The notes below the pieces were generated by a model. It was given only the letters and a program-made list of their open reading frames with translations. It was not told the origin of the DNA and did no database searches. The position numbers and the translations under genes are program-made. From an uncultured Cyclobacteriaceae bacterium (GTDB lineage: Bacteria; Bacteroidota; Bacteroidia; Cytophagales; Cyclobacteriaceae), in contig CALGOB010000078.1 of the NCBI GenBank assembly GCA_937958005.1, positions 1 to 41,857 on the forward strand: 41,857 nucleotides of DNA. Direction: 5' to 3'. Of this stretch, positions 17,620 to 27,095 are shown one piece after another. Position 1 is the first letter of the stretch, and every line of letters starts with the position of its first letter.

Positions 17620-17808
17620 GAATAAACTCCTTTTAAATTTCATTTTTCTGAGCCTGTCAAAGTAATTATGAATTCATAATTACTAATTGTTTGTTGACAA
17701 AATTGAGCAAAAAGATAACAAAGCAACCATAACCATTCTACCATGATAAACTTTTAGTACAATGTCATGAAAAAGAAGAGAGATACGTCTTAAAACTAAT
17801 TATTTCAA

Positions 17809-18582
17809 TCATTTAGTAGTAGCCAAATAATCATCTAATCCTTCACCTCTAATCAATGTACTTACTCTTCTAATCCTAGGGCTTGGATATAAAGAATAAG
17901 CCTTATCAATTTTAAAGGAAGCAATTACAAACTCTTCTCGATTAAAATAATTGAGGGCTTGATTATAATAATGAAGACCTGTTAATTCCAAAATACTGAT
18001 CTTATTGTCCATGACTTCTGTAAATACATATTGGGAGGATCTTTTTGCTTCAATATCTTCTTTTTTGTAATTAGCAATTCTAGAATTAATTGCCTTACTG
18101 CCTACTATAAAACCATCTAGGGGATCTGTAGACTCTATCATTAATTGGTTGCTTTCAAGATGAATAACTAAGGCTACATGGTAATTGAATTCCCTGATCG
18201 TATATTTGAAACCTAATTCGTCTAAGATCAAACTATACAAAAGTGTTCCTGTCAAACAATCATAATTTCCTTTCTTTGAAAGGGTTTCACTAAGTGTTAC
18301 ATACTTTTTATAGCTTTTCAATACCTTTTTGTGTACATATCTATAGATATGCTTCAAGTATTTCTCATCACTTGAAAAGTGATGCTCTTTTTCTTTTATC
18401 TTATTTAATAAATCATTAAATCTAGTTTGTGCATAATCCCCACGCTGATCACTCCCTATCAGAAGTGTCAAAATAGTCTCGTTTCTCAAGTCTTTTTCAG
18501 TATTTGCACTATTTTGTGCAAAGCCCTGAAAACTTGCGCTCAACAAACTGGCTATAATGAAGATATGTACTAACTTTCTCAT
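17809..18582 (-). CDS. Secreted transglutaminase-like protein
   Basis: About 257 residues from the ATG at 18582, chosen because it begins a clean signal peptide (residues 1-23, cut after FAQ). The central region has the order Cys-His-Asp of transglutaminase-like (papain-fold) proteins: Cys109 in KGNYDCLTGTLLYSLIL, His135 in EFNYHVALVI and Asp153 in IESTDPLDG. The spacing is compatible with the fold, but homology is inferred from the motif only. The last 60 residues look like a tetratricopeptide-type helical pair (YYNQALNYFNREEFVIAS), common in bacterial periplasmic members. Possible roles are peptidase, amidase or crosslinking activity in the periplasm; the substrate is unknown. It is divergent from the aldehyde dehydrogenase gene. 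Confidence 0.65.
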   Translation of the reverse strand: MRKLVHIFIIASLLSASFQGFAQNSANTEKDLRNETILTLLIGSDQRGDYAQTRFNDLLNKIKEKEHHFSSDEKYLKHIYRYVHKKVLKSYKKYVTLSETLSKKGNYDCLTGTLLYSLILDELGFKYTIREFNYHVALVIHLESNQLMIESTDPLDGFIVGSKAINSRIANYKKEDIEAKRSSQYVFTEVMDNKISILELTGLHYYNQALNYFNREEFVIASFKIDKAYSLYPSPRIRRVSTLIRGEGLDDYLATTK

Positions 18583-18709
18583 ATAATGCTGGTTAAAAAG
18601 AACCAATGTTACCTTAATGTTAACTTAAAGTTAATTATTATACGGTAAAATCACAAAAATGGTTATATAAGTCAGTTTTATACTCGTTGACGTAACATTA
18701 GATTAACAA

Positions 18710-20137
18710 ATGAGAAATAAAGATAAAGTAACGGTAATATTCGACCAACAGTTAAAAAGGTCGGAAATAATGAGGGGAGAATCGGTAAGAAAAAGATCAG
18801 AAAGATTAAAATCTTTGAGAAATTGGGTCATTAATAACAGAGATCGTATTAAAAGTGCTATCTATAATGACTTTAAAAAACCACCCGAAGAAACTGATGT
18901 TACTGAAGTAAGTACCATTTTATTGGAAATCAATCATGCCTTAAAATACCTTAATAGGTGGTCGACTCCAGAAAAAGTATCTAGCCATATAACCTATCTT
19001 GGCACCCAAGCTTATGTACAATTTGAACCGAAAGGCGTTTGTTTGATCATAGCTCCATGGAATTATCCTTTCTTTTTAGCCATTAGCCCACTTATTTCAG
19101 CCATTGCGGCAGGCAACACTGCTATTATCAAACCATCTGAAATGACTGTGAATACTTCAAATCTTATTTCTCAGATGATTTCGGAATTATATCCAGAGGA
19201 TTTGGTAACCGTCTTTGAGGGTGGGGTAGATGTATCTCAAGCTTTATTGGCATTACCTTTCAATCATATTTTCTTTACAGGGAGTACACAGGTTGGGAAA
19301 ATTGTAATGGAAGCTGCTGCTAAAAATTTATCTTCAGTCACTTTAGAATTAGGAGGAAAATCCCCTGCGATTGTAGATGATTCAGCCAGTATAAAAGATG
19401 CCGCCAAAAGGATCACCTGGGGCAAACTGATAAATAATGGTCAAACTTGTGTTGCTCCTGACTATTTATTGGTGCAAGAACAAATTAAAGACAAATTAGT
19501 AAATGCAATCCAACAGGAAATGGAAAATCAATTTGGAGACGGGGGGGCTAATTATGATCAATCAAGTAGTTATGCAAGATTAGTGAACGAAAGGCACCAT
19601 AGTCGATTAGTAGGGCTCATTGATGATGCAAAAGAAAAAGGAGCTAAAGTCACATATGGAGGTCAAACTAAAGACGACGAAAATTACTTGGCACCAACCT
19701 TACTAGAGAATATATCCCGAGATTCTACCATTGCTTCTGAAGAGATATTTGGCCCTATTCTCACGATTGATACTTTTAGAAATTTAGAAGAAGCAGTAGA
19801 AAAAATTAAAATGCACCCTAAGCCATTGTCAATGTATATATTTAGCAAAAAACAAAAGAACATCAATCATTTTTTACAACATGTTTCTGCGGGAGGTGTC
19901 TCTATAAATGAAACAGTTCTACACCTTACGCATCCATATTTACCCTTTGGCGGAGTAAACCATTCTGGAATAGGGAAAGCACATGGAAAATATGGATTTA
20001 TAGAGTTTTCTAATCAAAAATCTGTTTTGAAACAAAAATCTGGGCTTACTAGCGCAATGATTTTGCTACCACCTTATCCAAAAGCAAAAAAATTTGTAGA
20101 CTTGTTTATCAATGCAATAGTTAAATTGAGACTTTAA
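18710..20137 (+). CDS. Aldehyde dehydrogenase (class 3-like)
   Basis: 475 residues of the NAD(P)-dependent aldehyde dehydrogenase superfamily, oxidising aldehydes to acids. The catalytic Cys is Cys247 in NNGQTCVAPDYLL and the general base is Glu213 in LELGGKSPAIV. The cofactor region has APWNYPFFLAISPL and FTGSTQVGKIV. The sequence pattern (PWNYP, PDYLLV, C-terminal SNQKSVLKQK and a hydrophobic tail) matches the ALDH3 or fatty-aldehyde branch, and the hydrophobic C-terminal segment could associate with membranes. The length is typical. The small lipoprotein gene follows 13 bp later, so they are probably co-transcribed. Confidence 0.93.
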   Translation: MRNKDKVTVIFDQQLKRSEIMRGESVRKRSERLKSLRNWVINNRDRIKSAIYNDFKKPPEETDVTEVSTILLEINHALKYLNRWSTPEKVSSHITYLGTQAYVQFEPKGVCLIIAPWNYPFFLAISPLISAIAAGNTAIIKPSEMTVNTSNLISQMISELYPEDLVTVFEGGVDVSQALLALPFNHIFFTGSTQVGKIVMEAAAKNLSSVTLELGGKSPAIVDDSASIKDAAKRITWGKLINNGQTCVAPDYLLVQEQIKDKLVNAIQQEMENQFGDGGANYDQSSSYARLVNERHHSRLVGLIDDAKEKGAKVTYGGQTKDDENYLAPTLLENISRDSTIASEEIFGPILTIDTFRNLEEAVEKIKMHPKPLSMYIFSKKQKNINHFLQHVSAGGVSINETVLHLTHPYLPFGGVNHSGIGKAHGKYGFIEFSNQKSVLKQKSGLTSAMILLPPYPKAKKFVDLFINAIVKLRL

Positions 20138-20150
20138 TTTTTGAAACAAA

Positions 20151-20534
20151 ATGCGTAAAATATTCATCATTCTGCTCTCATTATTCATATGGTCTTGTGA
20201 GAGCTCACCTTTAGTTGGTAAGTGGAACGCGAAATGGGAAATGGATTCTTCTTCTTTCACTGATACTTTACAAAATAAGTCATTCACTATGAATGGTGTT
20301 TGGGAATTTAATAATGGAGAAGAAATGTCCATCACCACTTATGGTTTCAAAGGCTGTATTTTCGGGGAGGACACATTAAAACATAGTCAAAACTGGAAGA
20401 TTAGCAATGACACGATCTACTTGTTAAACGATGAGGAGATTGCGAGTCTTACCTGTAAAATTCTCTCTCAAGACGATTCAAATATAAAACTGCAACTATA
20501 TTCGGACATCTATGTAAATCTTACAAAAGAATAA
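20151..20534 (+). CDS. Small lipoprotein, lipocalin-like
   Basis: 127 residues. A lipoprotein signal (ILLSLFIWSC, Cys near residue 16) is followed by SSPLVGKWNAKWEMD, the usual opening of small beta-barrel lipocalin-like or META-like Bacteroidota lipoproteins. The remainder alternates as beta strands (GVWEFNNGEEM, NWKISNDTIYLLN, KLQLYSDIYV). No catalytic residues are visible. Co-directional with, and 13 bp behind, the aldehyde dehydrogenase. Fold assignment is tentative; that it is a lipoprotein is well supported. Confidence 0.75.
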   Translation: MRKIFIILLSLFIWSCESSPLVGKWNAKWEMDSSSFTDTLQNKSFTMNGVWEFNNGEEMSITTYGFKGCIFGEDTLKHSQNWKISNDTIYLLNDEEIASLTCKILSQDDSNIKLQLYSDIYVNLTKE

Positions 20535-20813
20535 AGGCTATTTTAAATACTCGTAAGTTAGGATCATTCAAACATCATCCTTAATTTAAGAATAATACTC
20601 AGAAGATATTATTTATTAATAAATTGAGTTATTTATGTTTACTTGTAATTGAATAGTCCTAAATTAATCGATTAAAGGTCATTGTTTATTTTGTCAGTAG
20701 TTCGGTATAAAGATATACACCGTTTTACTGTTAATTTGATACTGATACCAGTAACCGTTTAGTTATTGAGACTTTATTAATAAAAGGCAAGAATAGATAA
20801 AAGTATAATATAC

Positions 20814-23465
20814 ATGAAAAAGTTATTGATAGCCCTCTTGATTATCATTTCACTTCTCGTTGCAAGTGTAGTATTGATTCCCGTAATCTTCAAAGATGAT
20901 ATCAAGGCAGCATTAGACAGTGAGATAAAAAATGCATTAAATGCCAGCGTATATTATGATGAAAATAGTTTTGAGATCTCTTTATTCCAAGATTTTCCAA
21001 ATTTATCCCTTTCATTAAGCCAATTCGGAATCGTTGGAAATGATCAATTTTCAGAAGATACGTTAGTTTCTGTTGGGAATTTTAATCTTGGGATTGACTT
21101 ATTATCTGTTATTTCTGGGGATCAAATCGCTATCAATTCACTTTCTATTGTAAACCCTGATATTTTGATTTTGGTCTTACCAGATGGTACTGCTAATTAC
21201 GACATTACCAAGCCTTCGCAAGAAGAAGTTACAACAAGTAGTGATGAAACTGAAGGGTCTATTTCCATATCCATTAAAAAATGGGAAATCATTGGGGGAA
21301 ATATGGTTTACTTTGATGAATCTCTTCCTTTCTACACATCTTTAAGTGGTATTGACCACGAAGGCTCAGGAAACTTTGCTGAAGACATTTTTGATATGGT
21401 CACTGCTACTACCATTGAGAGTTCCTCATTAGGTTATGATGGTACAGAATATGTATCCAATAAAAAACTAAGTGCTGAGGTAACTATGGGAATGGATTTG
21501 GCGAAAAACACTTATACATTCAAAGAAAATGTGGTTCAAATCAATGATTTACCTCTTTCATTTGAAGGGAATTTAGCCTTAAAAGAGAATGGTGACATCC
21601 TAACAGATTTTACTTATGACGGACAATCACTTGGAATCAAATCAATTCTTTCTTTGATTCCCGGCGTTTATCAAGAATATCTTACCGGATTAAATGCCGC
21701 TGGAAGTGTCACACTGAATGGTTTTGTAAAAGGAAAGGTTACAGAAACGGAGTTACCAGCGGTACGTACTGAAATAAAGGTTGTTGATGGAAATATCAAA
21801 CACAATGATTTCCCTTCAGCCATTGAAAGCATACAAATTAATGCTGTTTTTGACTATCCAAGTGCAGATCTCACTAAATCTTCTTTTGATATTAACCAAT
21901 TTAGCCTTTTATTAGAAGGAGAAAAAACTGAAGCCACCTTACATCTAAAAAACTTTGAAAATTTCCACTGGGATTTAGCCATAAATAGTCATTTAGATCT
22001 AGAGAAAATCACCAAAGTAATCCCTATGGAAGAAGGGCTAGTTTTAAAAGGTAGAATAGAAGGTGAAATAAAATCTCAAGGTCAGTTGGTCTATATAGAA
22101 CAAGAACAATATGATCAATTGCCAACCTCAGGAAACCTCAGGATCAGTAATTTTGAATTTTCCAGTAAAGAAGTAACAGAGCCTTTTGGAATAAGTATTG
22201 CAGAAGCATCATTTGACCCTAAGCAAGTAGAGTTAAAAGAATTTAAAGGAACCTCAGGTAATTCAGACTTTAGTGCAAGAGGATCACTTTCCAATCACCT
22301 GGCTTATGCTTTTAAACCAGATGAGCGGTTGGTTGGAATATTAGACTTTAGTGCCAATACAATAGACCTTAATGAACTAATGGTTAGTAGCGGAGAGGAA
22401 ACTGAATCCACCACAGTTGATACTACTAGTATAGAAGTAGTCCAAATTCCTGAAAACATAGATTTTACCCTAAATTCGTCAATTGGTAAATTGATCTATG
22501 ACAACTTAGACATTACTGATACCAAAGGGACCATCTTGGTAAGGAATGGAGAAGTTATATTAGATGGGTTAAATTTCAAGTTATTAGAAGGAACTTTTGA
22601 TTTAACAGGAGTTTATGATCCTAGAGATGCAGAAAAACCTGCATTTGGGTTTAGTATGGATATCAAAGACCTTTCTATTCCGCAAGCCTTTAAGAACTTT
22701 GAGACGATTCAAAAATTAGCGCCTATAGCTGAAAAAATGAAAGGTAAATTTTCCACTGATTTTGCTATGAATGGTACATTGGATCAAGCCATGAACCCTA
22801 TATATGATCAGCTCTCTGGTAGAGGTATTTTGCAATTAGCTCAGGCATCTTTAGCCAATATTAAATCATTACAAAAATTATCTGCTGTGTCTAAGTTGAA
22901 TGCTTCAGATGGAACTGTAGCACTTAAGGATGTATTAATGTCTGCTGAAGTAAAAGATGGTCGGGTAACAGTAGAACCTTTTGACGTCAAGATAGGCAGC
23001 TATAAAACCAATGTAACAGGTAGTAGTGGCATAGACGGTAGCTTAGATTATGATCTCAGGATGCTAGTGCCTGCCAACTCTGTAACCAGTACAGTCACAA
23101 GTACACTTTCTAAATTTGCAGGGAAGTCATTTGGGGCCAATAGTGATCTGATTTTAAGAATAAATATGGGAGGAACCTATGCAGACCCTAAACCTACATT
23201 AGGCGGAGTAGAAACCCAAGAAGGAAAATCGATTCAATCGGCTGTCAAAAGTGAAGTAAGAGCAAAAGTAGAGGAGAAGAAAGAAGAAATTAAGCAACAA
23301 GTAGATGCGACCAAAGATAGCCTTCTCAATGAGGGAAAAGTGAAGGTAAATACAGTAAAAGCAGAGGTAAAAGACCAGACTAAGAAGACAGTAACCAAAG
23401 AACTTGATAAAGCAAAAGATCAGCTTAAAGGTCTATTCAAAAGAAAGAAAAAGAAGAAAAATTAA
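20814..23465 (+). CDS. AsmA-family inner-membrane-anchored protein
   Basis: 883 residues. An N-terminal membrane helix (about 5-26) is followed by an AsmA opening (FKDDIKAALDSEIKNALNAS, YFDENSFEISLFQDFPNL type) and a long series of beta repeats with internal similarity. The AsmA C-terminal domain is at about 590-790 (GVYDPRDAEKPAFGFSM, MKGKFSTDFAMNG, GRGILQLAQASLANI, LDYDLRMLVP). The C-terminus (about 800-883) is a highly charged Lys/Glu-rich coiled coil ending KRKKKKKN, unusual for the family. Related repeating-beta-groove proteins move lipids between membranes, which is the likely role here. It appears monocistronic, with a 279-bp spacer upstream containing the weak hairpins GGTATA-AAGA-TATACACC and TACTG-ATAC-CAGTA. 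Confidence 0.87.
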   Translation: MKKLLIALLIIISLLVASVVLIPVIFKDDIKAALDSEIKNALNASVYYDENSFEISLFQDFPNLSLSLSQFGIVGNDQFSEDTLVSVGNFNLGIDLLSVISGDQIAINSLSIVNPDILILVLPDGTANYDITKPSQEEVTTSSDETEGSISISIKKWEIIGGNMVYFDESLPFYTSLSGIDHEGSGNFAEDIFDMVTATTIESSSLGYDGTEYVSNKKLSAEVTMGMDLAKNTYTFKENVVQINDLPLSFEGNLALKENGDILTDFTYDGQSLGIKSILSLIPGVYQEYLTGLNAAGSVTLNGFVKGKVTETELPAVRTEIKVVDGNIKHNDFPSAIESIQINAVFDYPSADLTKSSFDINQFSLLLEGEKTEATLHLKNFENFHWDLAINSHLDLEKITKVIPMEEGLVLKGRIEGEIKSQGQLVYIEQEQYDQLPTSGNLRISNFEFSSKEVTEPFGISIAEASFDPKQVELKEFKGTSGNSDFSARGSLSNHLAYAFKPDERLVGILDFSANTIDLNELMVSSGEETESTTVDTTSIEVVQIPENIDFTLNSSIGKLIYDNLDITDTKGTILVRNGEVILDGLNFKLLEGTFDLTGVYDPRDAEKPAFGFSMDIKDLSIPQAFKNFETIQKLAPIAEKMKGKFSTDFAMNGTLDQAMNPIYDQLSGRGILQLAQASLANIKSLQKLSAVSKLNASDGTVALKDVLMSAEVKDGRVTVEPFDVKIGSYKTNVTGSSGIDGSLDYDLRMLVPANSVTSTVTSTLSKFAGKSFGANSDLILRINMGGTYADPKPTLGGVETQEGKSIQSAVKSEVRAKVEEKKEEIKQQVDATKDSLLNEGKVKVNTVKAEVKDQTKKTVTKELDKAKDQLKGLFKRKKKKKN

Positions 23466-23468
23466 TGA

Positions 23469-23534
23469 AGCAACCCCCTGCACCAGTGCCTCTGCCGAGA
23501 AAGCTGCGGCACTCGCAGAGGAGTTCGGTGTTGC
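23469..23534. repeat. Palindromic repeat family D, copy 1
   Basis: A GC-richer imperfect palindrome just after the AsmA-like stop. AGCAAC (23469) pairs with GTTGCT (23529), and TGCCTCTGCCGAG pairs with CTCGCAGAGG inside. The core CCAGTGCCTCTGCCGAGAA is nearly repeated at 31777 (CCAGTGCCTCTACTGAGAA). It could also act as the AsmA-gene terminator. Confidence 0.7.
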
Positions 23535-23720
23535 TCAACTAAGGAATCAATCTCTTAGAGGTTAAACAGCTCGGTTTACCTTTTCAAAAGAAAGTAATTT
23601 CAATAATTAACTGATTGGCTAATCATTCTACAGGAAGTAGTAAAATGTTTTACTAATAGGATCAAACATATTAACTAATTGAGCGGTTTTAGAATAAGCC
23701 TTACATTTTTAGTATAATAG

Positions 23721-24410
23721 ATGAGTAAATCTCAAATAACCACATTATCTGTTTTCAAGTTTGAACAAAACAAGTTTTGGGCTTTTAAACAAATGAGACT
23801 GGCATTAGCTCCTTTACAAAAAGTGGATGGACTTATCTTTTCTAAGGTGTTGGGAACAGGTAGCGGAAATGGTTTTAGTATATTTCCAGATTTAGGAACC
23901 TATGTATTACTCTTAGTTTGGGAAAATGAAACTAAAGCTGAGTCATTTTTTAAGAGTCATCCTTTATATAAAAATTATCAAGATAAAAGCAGTCAACAGC
24001 AGAGAGTTTATATGCACGCCATAGATGGACATGGTTTATGGGATGCACAAAACCCCTTTTATTACCATAAAATAGAAGAAAGTCAGCAAGCGATGGTAGT
24101 CATTACTAGAGCTCGTATTTATTTCAGAAAATTAGCCAGTTTTTGGAAATATGTACCTAAGGTAAGTAAGTCAATGGAAGGAGCACCTGGTTTAAAGTAT
24201 GCGAAAGGTATAGGCGAATTACCACTTATTCAGCAGGCTACTTTCAGCTTATGGGAATGTCAAAAAGACATGATGAACTATGCTTATACCATGAAAAAAC
24301 ATCAGGAAGTAGTCAAACAAACCAGGCGAAAAAAATGGTATAAGGAAGAAATGTTCATCAGATTTTTTCCCTATCGCTCTGAGGGAAACATTAAAAAACT
24401 AACGCTTTAA
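23721..24410 (+). CDS. CrtA-like (spheroidene monooxygenase-like) protein
   Basis: 229 residues of the CrtA/DUF3291-like family. CrtA is a haem-dependent monooxygenase forming keto groups on carotenoids. Supporting segments are VLGTGSGNGFSIFPDLGTYV, WENETKAESFFKSHPLY, TRARIYFRKLASFWKYVP, KYAKGIGELPLIQQATFSLW and RRKKWYKEEMFIRFFPY, in the order and spacing of CrtA homologues. No other carotenoid genes are in the window, and CrtA homologues outside phototrophs may act on other substrates, so the reaction is not certain. Its stop is 4 bp from the convergent stop of the GAF gene, leaving no room for a separate terminator. Confidence 0.78.
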   Translation: MSKSQITTLSVFKFEQNKFWAFKQMRLALAPLQKVDGLIFSKVLGTGSGNGFSIFPDLGTYVLLLVWENETKAESFFKSHPLYKNYQDKSSQQQRVYMHAIDGHGLWDAQNPFYYHKIEESQQAMVVITRARIYFRKLASFWKYVPKVSKSMEGAPGLKYAKGIGELPLIQQATFSLWECQKDMMNYAYTMKKHQEVVKQTRRKKWYKEEMFIRFFPYRSEGNIKKLTL

Positions 24411-24414
24411 AATA

Positions 24415-26775
24415 CTAAGTCTCAGCCTCAGGTAAACGAATGATCTCCATTTTTTCAAGCTCATCCATTATCTTTTCCTTCGTTTGGTCTACTGTAACCC
24501 TTATAGCCTTTAACCCAACAACCCCTTGTAAAGGTTCTACCTCCAAACGCTCTACAGTATCGGTAAAAAGACCCTTAGATCGCAAAAATTCTATATAATG
24601 CATATATTCTTCTGCATCAGTCTCTTGGGAATAAACTATGGTAATTTTACCTGGTTGAGTAATTCGTTCGTCACTACCGTTTACCAATGCTTTATCTATT
24701 CGTTTTTTGACAATTTCGTAACGCATATTGTAAGCACCATCTACGTCAAACAATTTCTCATCCATTCTAAACTCTACAGAGAGGGTGGAATTATGTACTA
24801 AGATCAAATGCGTGGTCTCTAATGGGATTGGTAAATCTGGCATCATGTTAATAGCCAATTTAGCTGCTTCGGCCATGGTAATCAACTGCCAAATCCTTAA
24901 ATTCCTCACATAGATAGAATGAAATTCCTTATCAATAGTAAGGCTTTGACCTATATACATATTATGCTCAACACCATCAGTCTTATATTTTTCAAAAAAA
25001 TGTGGGAATACATTTTGGGCACTTACTTGTTGCTCATCTATGTGCGTACTCATAGCACTGTTTAGTTTGGTAAGACTCACTTCAAAGTTTTTTCTTTGTT
25101 CATAAATCATATCCAAGTCCTCATCTAACGCATTCCAATAATGCTGAGCAATCTCCTCAAATACATCGGATTCTCTACCCAATTTCTTAAATACTGGTTC
25201 TACTTCGTTTTGTAAAAAGCTGATTATATTAGTTTCGTCACCAGAAAGTAATCCCTTATTGATTTTGGAGACAAGTTTAGAAACCTGAAATTCCAATTCC
25301 TCTAAAAAAGGAAAATTCTGGGCCTTACCCAATGCCTTTAATGTATTCTTAGCTAGTTTTAATTGCTGCTTTAAATCATTTTTGATGGCATCATTCCTTA
25401 TATCTGATGAATTTCTTATATCGGAGGCCCCATATAGCGGATAAACATCTTTAAAAATAATGTCTTCGGCACTTGCAAACACACCTTTTTCTTGTTTTTC
25501 TAAGATGTTATAAGCCGCATTTAAAAACCTCCATTCCACTGAAGGGTGAATAGATGTGTATTTTTCTTTAATTACTGATTGAACCCTGTTCTCTAATTCC
25601 TCACTACTCCTCTTTAATGCTATGGATAATAAAGGAAGCACTGGATCTACTTTGTTCATTGAAAAAGCTCCTAAATCATCACTATTTTTACTTCTTAACT
25701 CTAACAAACCAATGAAATTATCCTCGTCAAATAAAGGCGCAATAATTACAGATTTACTTCCTTTGTTTAAGTAATACTCCCGAAGCTCCGGAACTACTTC
25801 ATATGATTCAATGTCACTGACAATAATAGGATTGGGGTCATTCTTAAATCTACTATAAACAAGTTTTTGACTTTGTTGACAAGTCATACCCAGCATTCCA
25901 TCTGTAGACCTTACGCCTGAATTAGCACTTTTATGTAGGTCTACAAAACATGACTTGTTCTTCTCATAACCTGAAATACCTATTGACAGATCTTGTATTT
26001 CTAACAAAGATTGAAATTTCTCTTCTAATAAGCCAAAGCTATTCTTTTCAACTATAGAATCTTTGTCTAGCAAGGATTCTTTGATCTGAGAGATAGATTC
26101 TTCTACCGTAACATCTATGAAATTATACACTGAAAAGCCTTTCATCACAAACAAGTCAAACGGTAGTTTGCTACTCCATAATTTAATATCATATGGATTG
26201 GCTAACATTTCTTTGATCTCTTCACTGTCTAGGGATGGTAGCTCTCCTTTCAGTTCTATATCACAAAAAGAGATATTGATTTCAACTTTATAATATTTTT
26301 TGAGCCCTGTCTGTGGGTGGACAGAATTCAACAAAATAGGCTTTTCTACAGCAATATCCGTTTGGTAAAATTTGCTCATCACAGCCGCATAACTACTCAC
26401 TGTTTTTTGCAAATTGATCATCGTAATTGGAATATCTCTTATTAACGACTCAATAGAATCATGTAGATTGATCAAATCCCAAAAGGCATCCGTACCATAA
26501 AAAACATCAAATGAAAATGGTTTATAAGCTGCCGCTATATTTCCTTCTTTTGCAGGGGGAATCACTGCTGACATCATGTACCTTATAAAGTCACAATGTT
26601 TACGGATAATCTCATCATCCGAAATTGGTTGTAATAACTCTGGATGCTTCTCTACATAATCTGCTATTAAATTAGCTGAAGCGCTTTTGAATTGATTTTT
26701 CTGATCAGCATCTGACTGCCAGTAATCAATAAGTCCATTGAGTGATAAACTGGATTTAAAAGGAAAATTATCCAT
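24415..26775 (-). CDS. Large GAF-domain protein
   Basis: 786 residues, probably cytosolic. Residues about 250-400 form a GAF sensor domain (LEIQDLSIGISGY, NSGVRSTDGMLGMTCQQS, VIIAPLFDEDNFIGLLELRS). The N-terminal 240 residues include a likely globular domain (PFSFDVFYGTDAFWDLI) and the C-terminal half is helical with coiled-coil character (RKNFEVSLTKLNSAMSTH), with an alpha/beta region at the end (ITIVYSQETDAEEYMHYIEF). There is no histidine kinase, GGDEF or DNA-binding domain, so the output is unknown. Proteins of this size and layout occur in Cytophagales, but I know of no assigned role. The upstream spacer holds family B copy 1. Confidence 0.8.
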   Translation of the reverse strand: MDNFPFKSSLSLNGLIDYWQSDADQKNQFKSASANLIADYVEKHPELLQPISDDEIIRKHCDFIRYMMSAVIPPAKEGNIAAAYKPFSFDVFYGTDAFWDLINLHDSIESLIRDIPITMINLQKTVSSYAAVMSKFYQTDIAVEKPILLNSVHPQTGLKKYYKVEINISFCDIELKGELPSLDSEEIKEMLANPYDIKLWSSKLPFDLFVMKGFSVYNFIDVTVEESISQIKESLLDKDSIVEKNSFGLLEEKFQSLLEIQDLSIGISGYEKNKSCFVDLHKSANSGVRSTDGMLGMTCQQSQKLVYSRFKNDPNPIIVSDIESYEVVPELREYYLNKGSKSVIIAPLFDEDNFIGLLELRSKNSDDLGAFSMNKVDPVLPLLSIALKRSSEELENRVQSVIKEKYTSIHPSVEWRFLNAAYNILEKQEKGVFASAEDIIFKDVYPLYGASDIRNSSDIRNDAIKNDLKQQLKLAKNTLKALGKAQNFPFLEELEFQVSKLVSKINKGLLSGDETNIISFLQNEVEPVFKKLGRESDVFEEIAQHYWNALDEDLDMIYEQRKNFEVSLTKLNSAMSTHIDEQQVSAQNVFPHFFEKYKTDGVEHNMYIGQSLTIDKEFHSIYVRNLRIWQLITMAEAAKLAINMMPDLPIPLETTHLILVHNSTLSVEFRMDEKLFDVDGAYNMRYEIVKKRIDKALVNGSDERITQPGKITIVYSQETDAEEYMHYIEFLRSKGLFTDTVERLEVEPLQGVVGLKAIRVTVDQTKEKIMDELEKMEIIRLPEAET

Positions 26776-27095
26776 AGTAGATTTGTTTCATGCAGTAGTT
26801 TAAAACGAACTAACGATCTACATAGTTTCAGTTTATAAAAATAGACACTAGACATTATCACGTTTTATTTATTTATTATGGCTTTTTATTTACAAATATC
26901 GCCTTGATCTGTGTCCCCACAGATCACTTAAACTAGAGAAGTTGATCAGATAGGTTAGGTATACAAAATCAACCGTGAGAATCTTTACTTAGTAGTTTGA
27001 AAATATTTTATTCTAAAAACAAAAAATAATCTTGAAGATGGCATAATTTTATAGAAGCTTAGTAAATTCGACGAAGCTAAATCGAATGCAATTCA
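26776..27095. other. Divergent spacer carrying family B copy 1
   Basis: No gene. It lies between the divergent GAF and SDR genes and contains the complete, uninterrupted family B element (26850-26980). The remaining sequence is AT-rich, with no recognisable TAnnTTTG box on either strand. Confidence 0.6.
26850..26980 (-). repeat. Family B element, copy 1 (uninterrupted)
   Basis: About 131 bp from AGACATTATCACG to AACCGTGAGA. It matches the reverse complement of 34154-34372 once the family A insertion there is removed. Related inverted ends carry the ATCACG/TCACGG core. An internal perfect hairpin is GATCTGTG-TCCC-CACAGATC. A single TTAAA at 26928-26932 marks the empty site that is occupied in copy 2. 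No coding capacity. Confidence 0.8.

Noticed and set aside
23721-24410. A carotenoid biosynthesis cluster
   Set aside because: CrtA-like is the only candidate; no crtB, crtI or other carotenoid gene is nearby.
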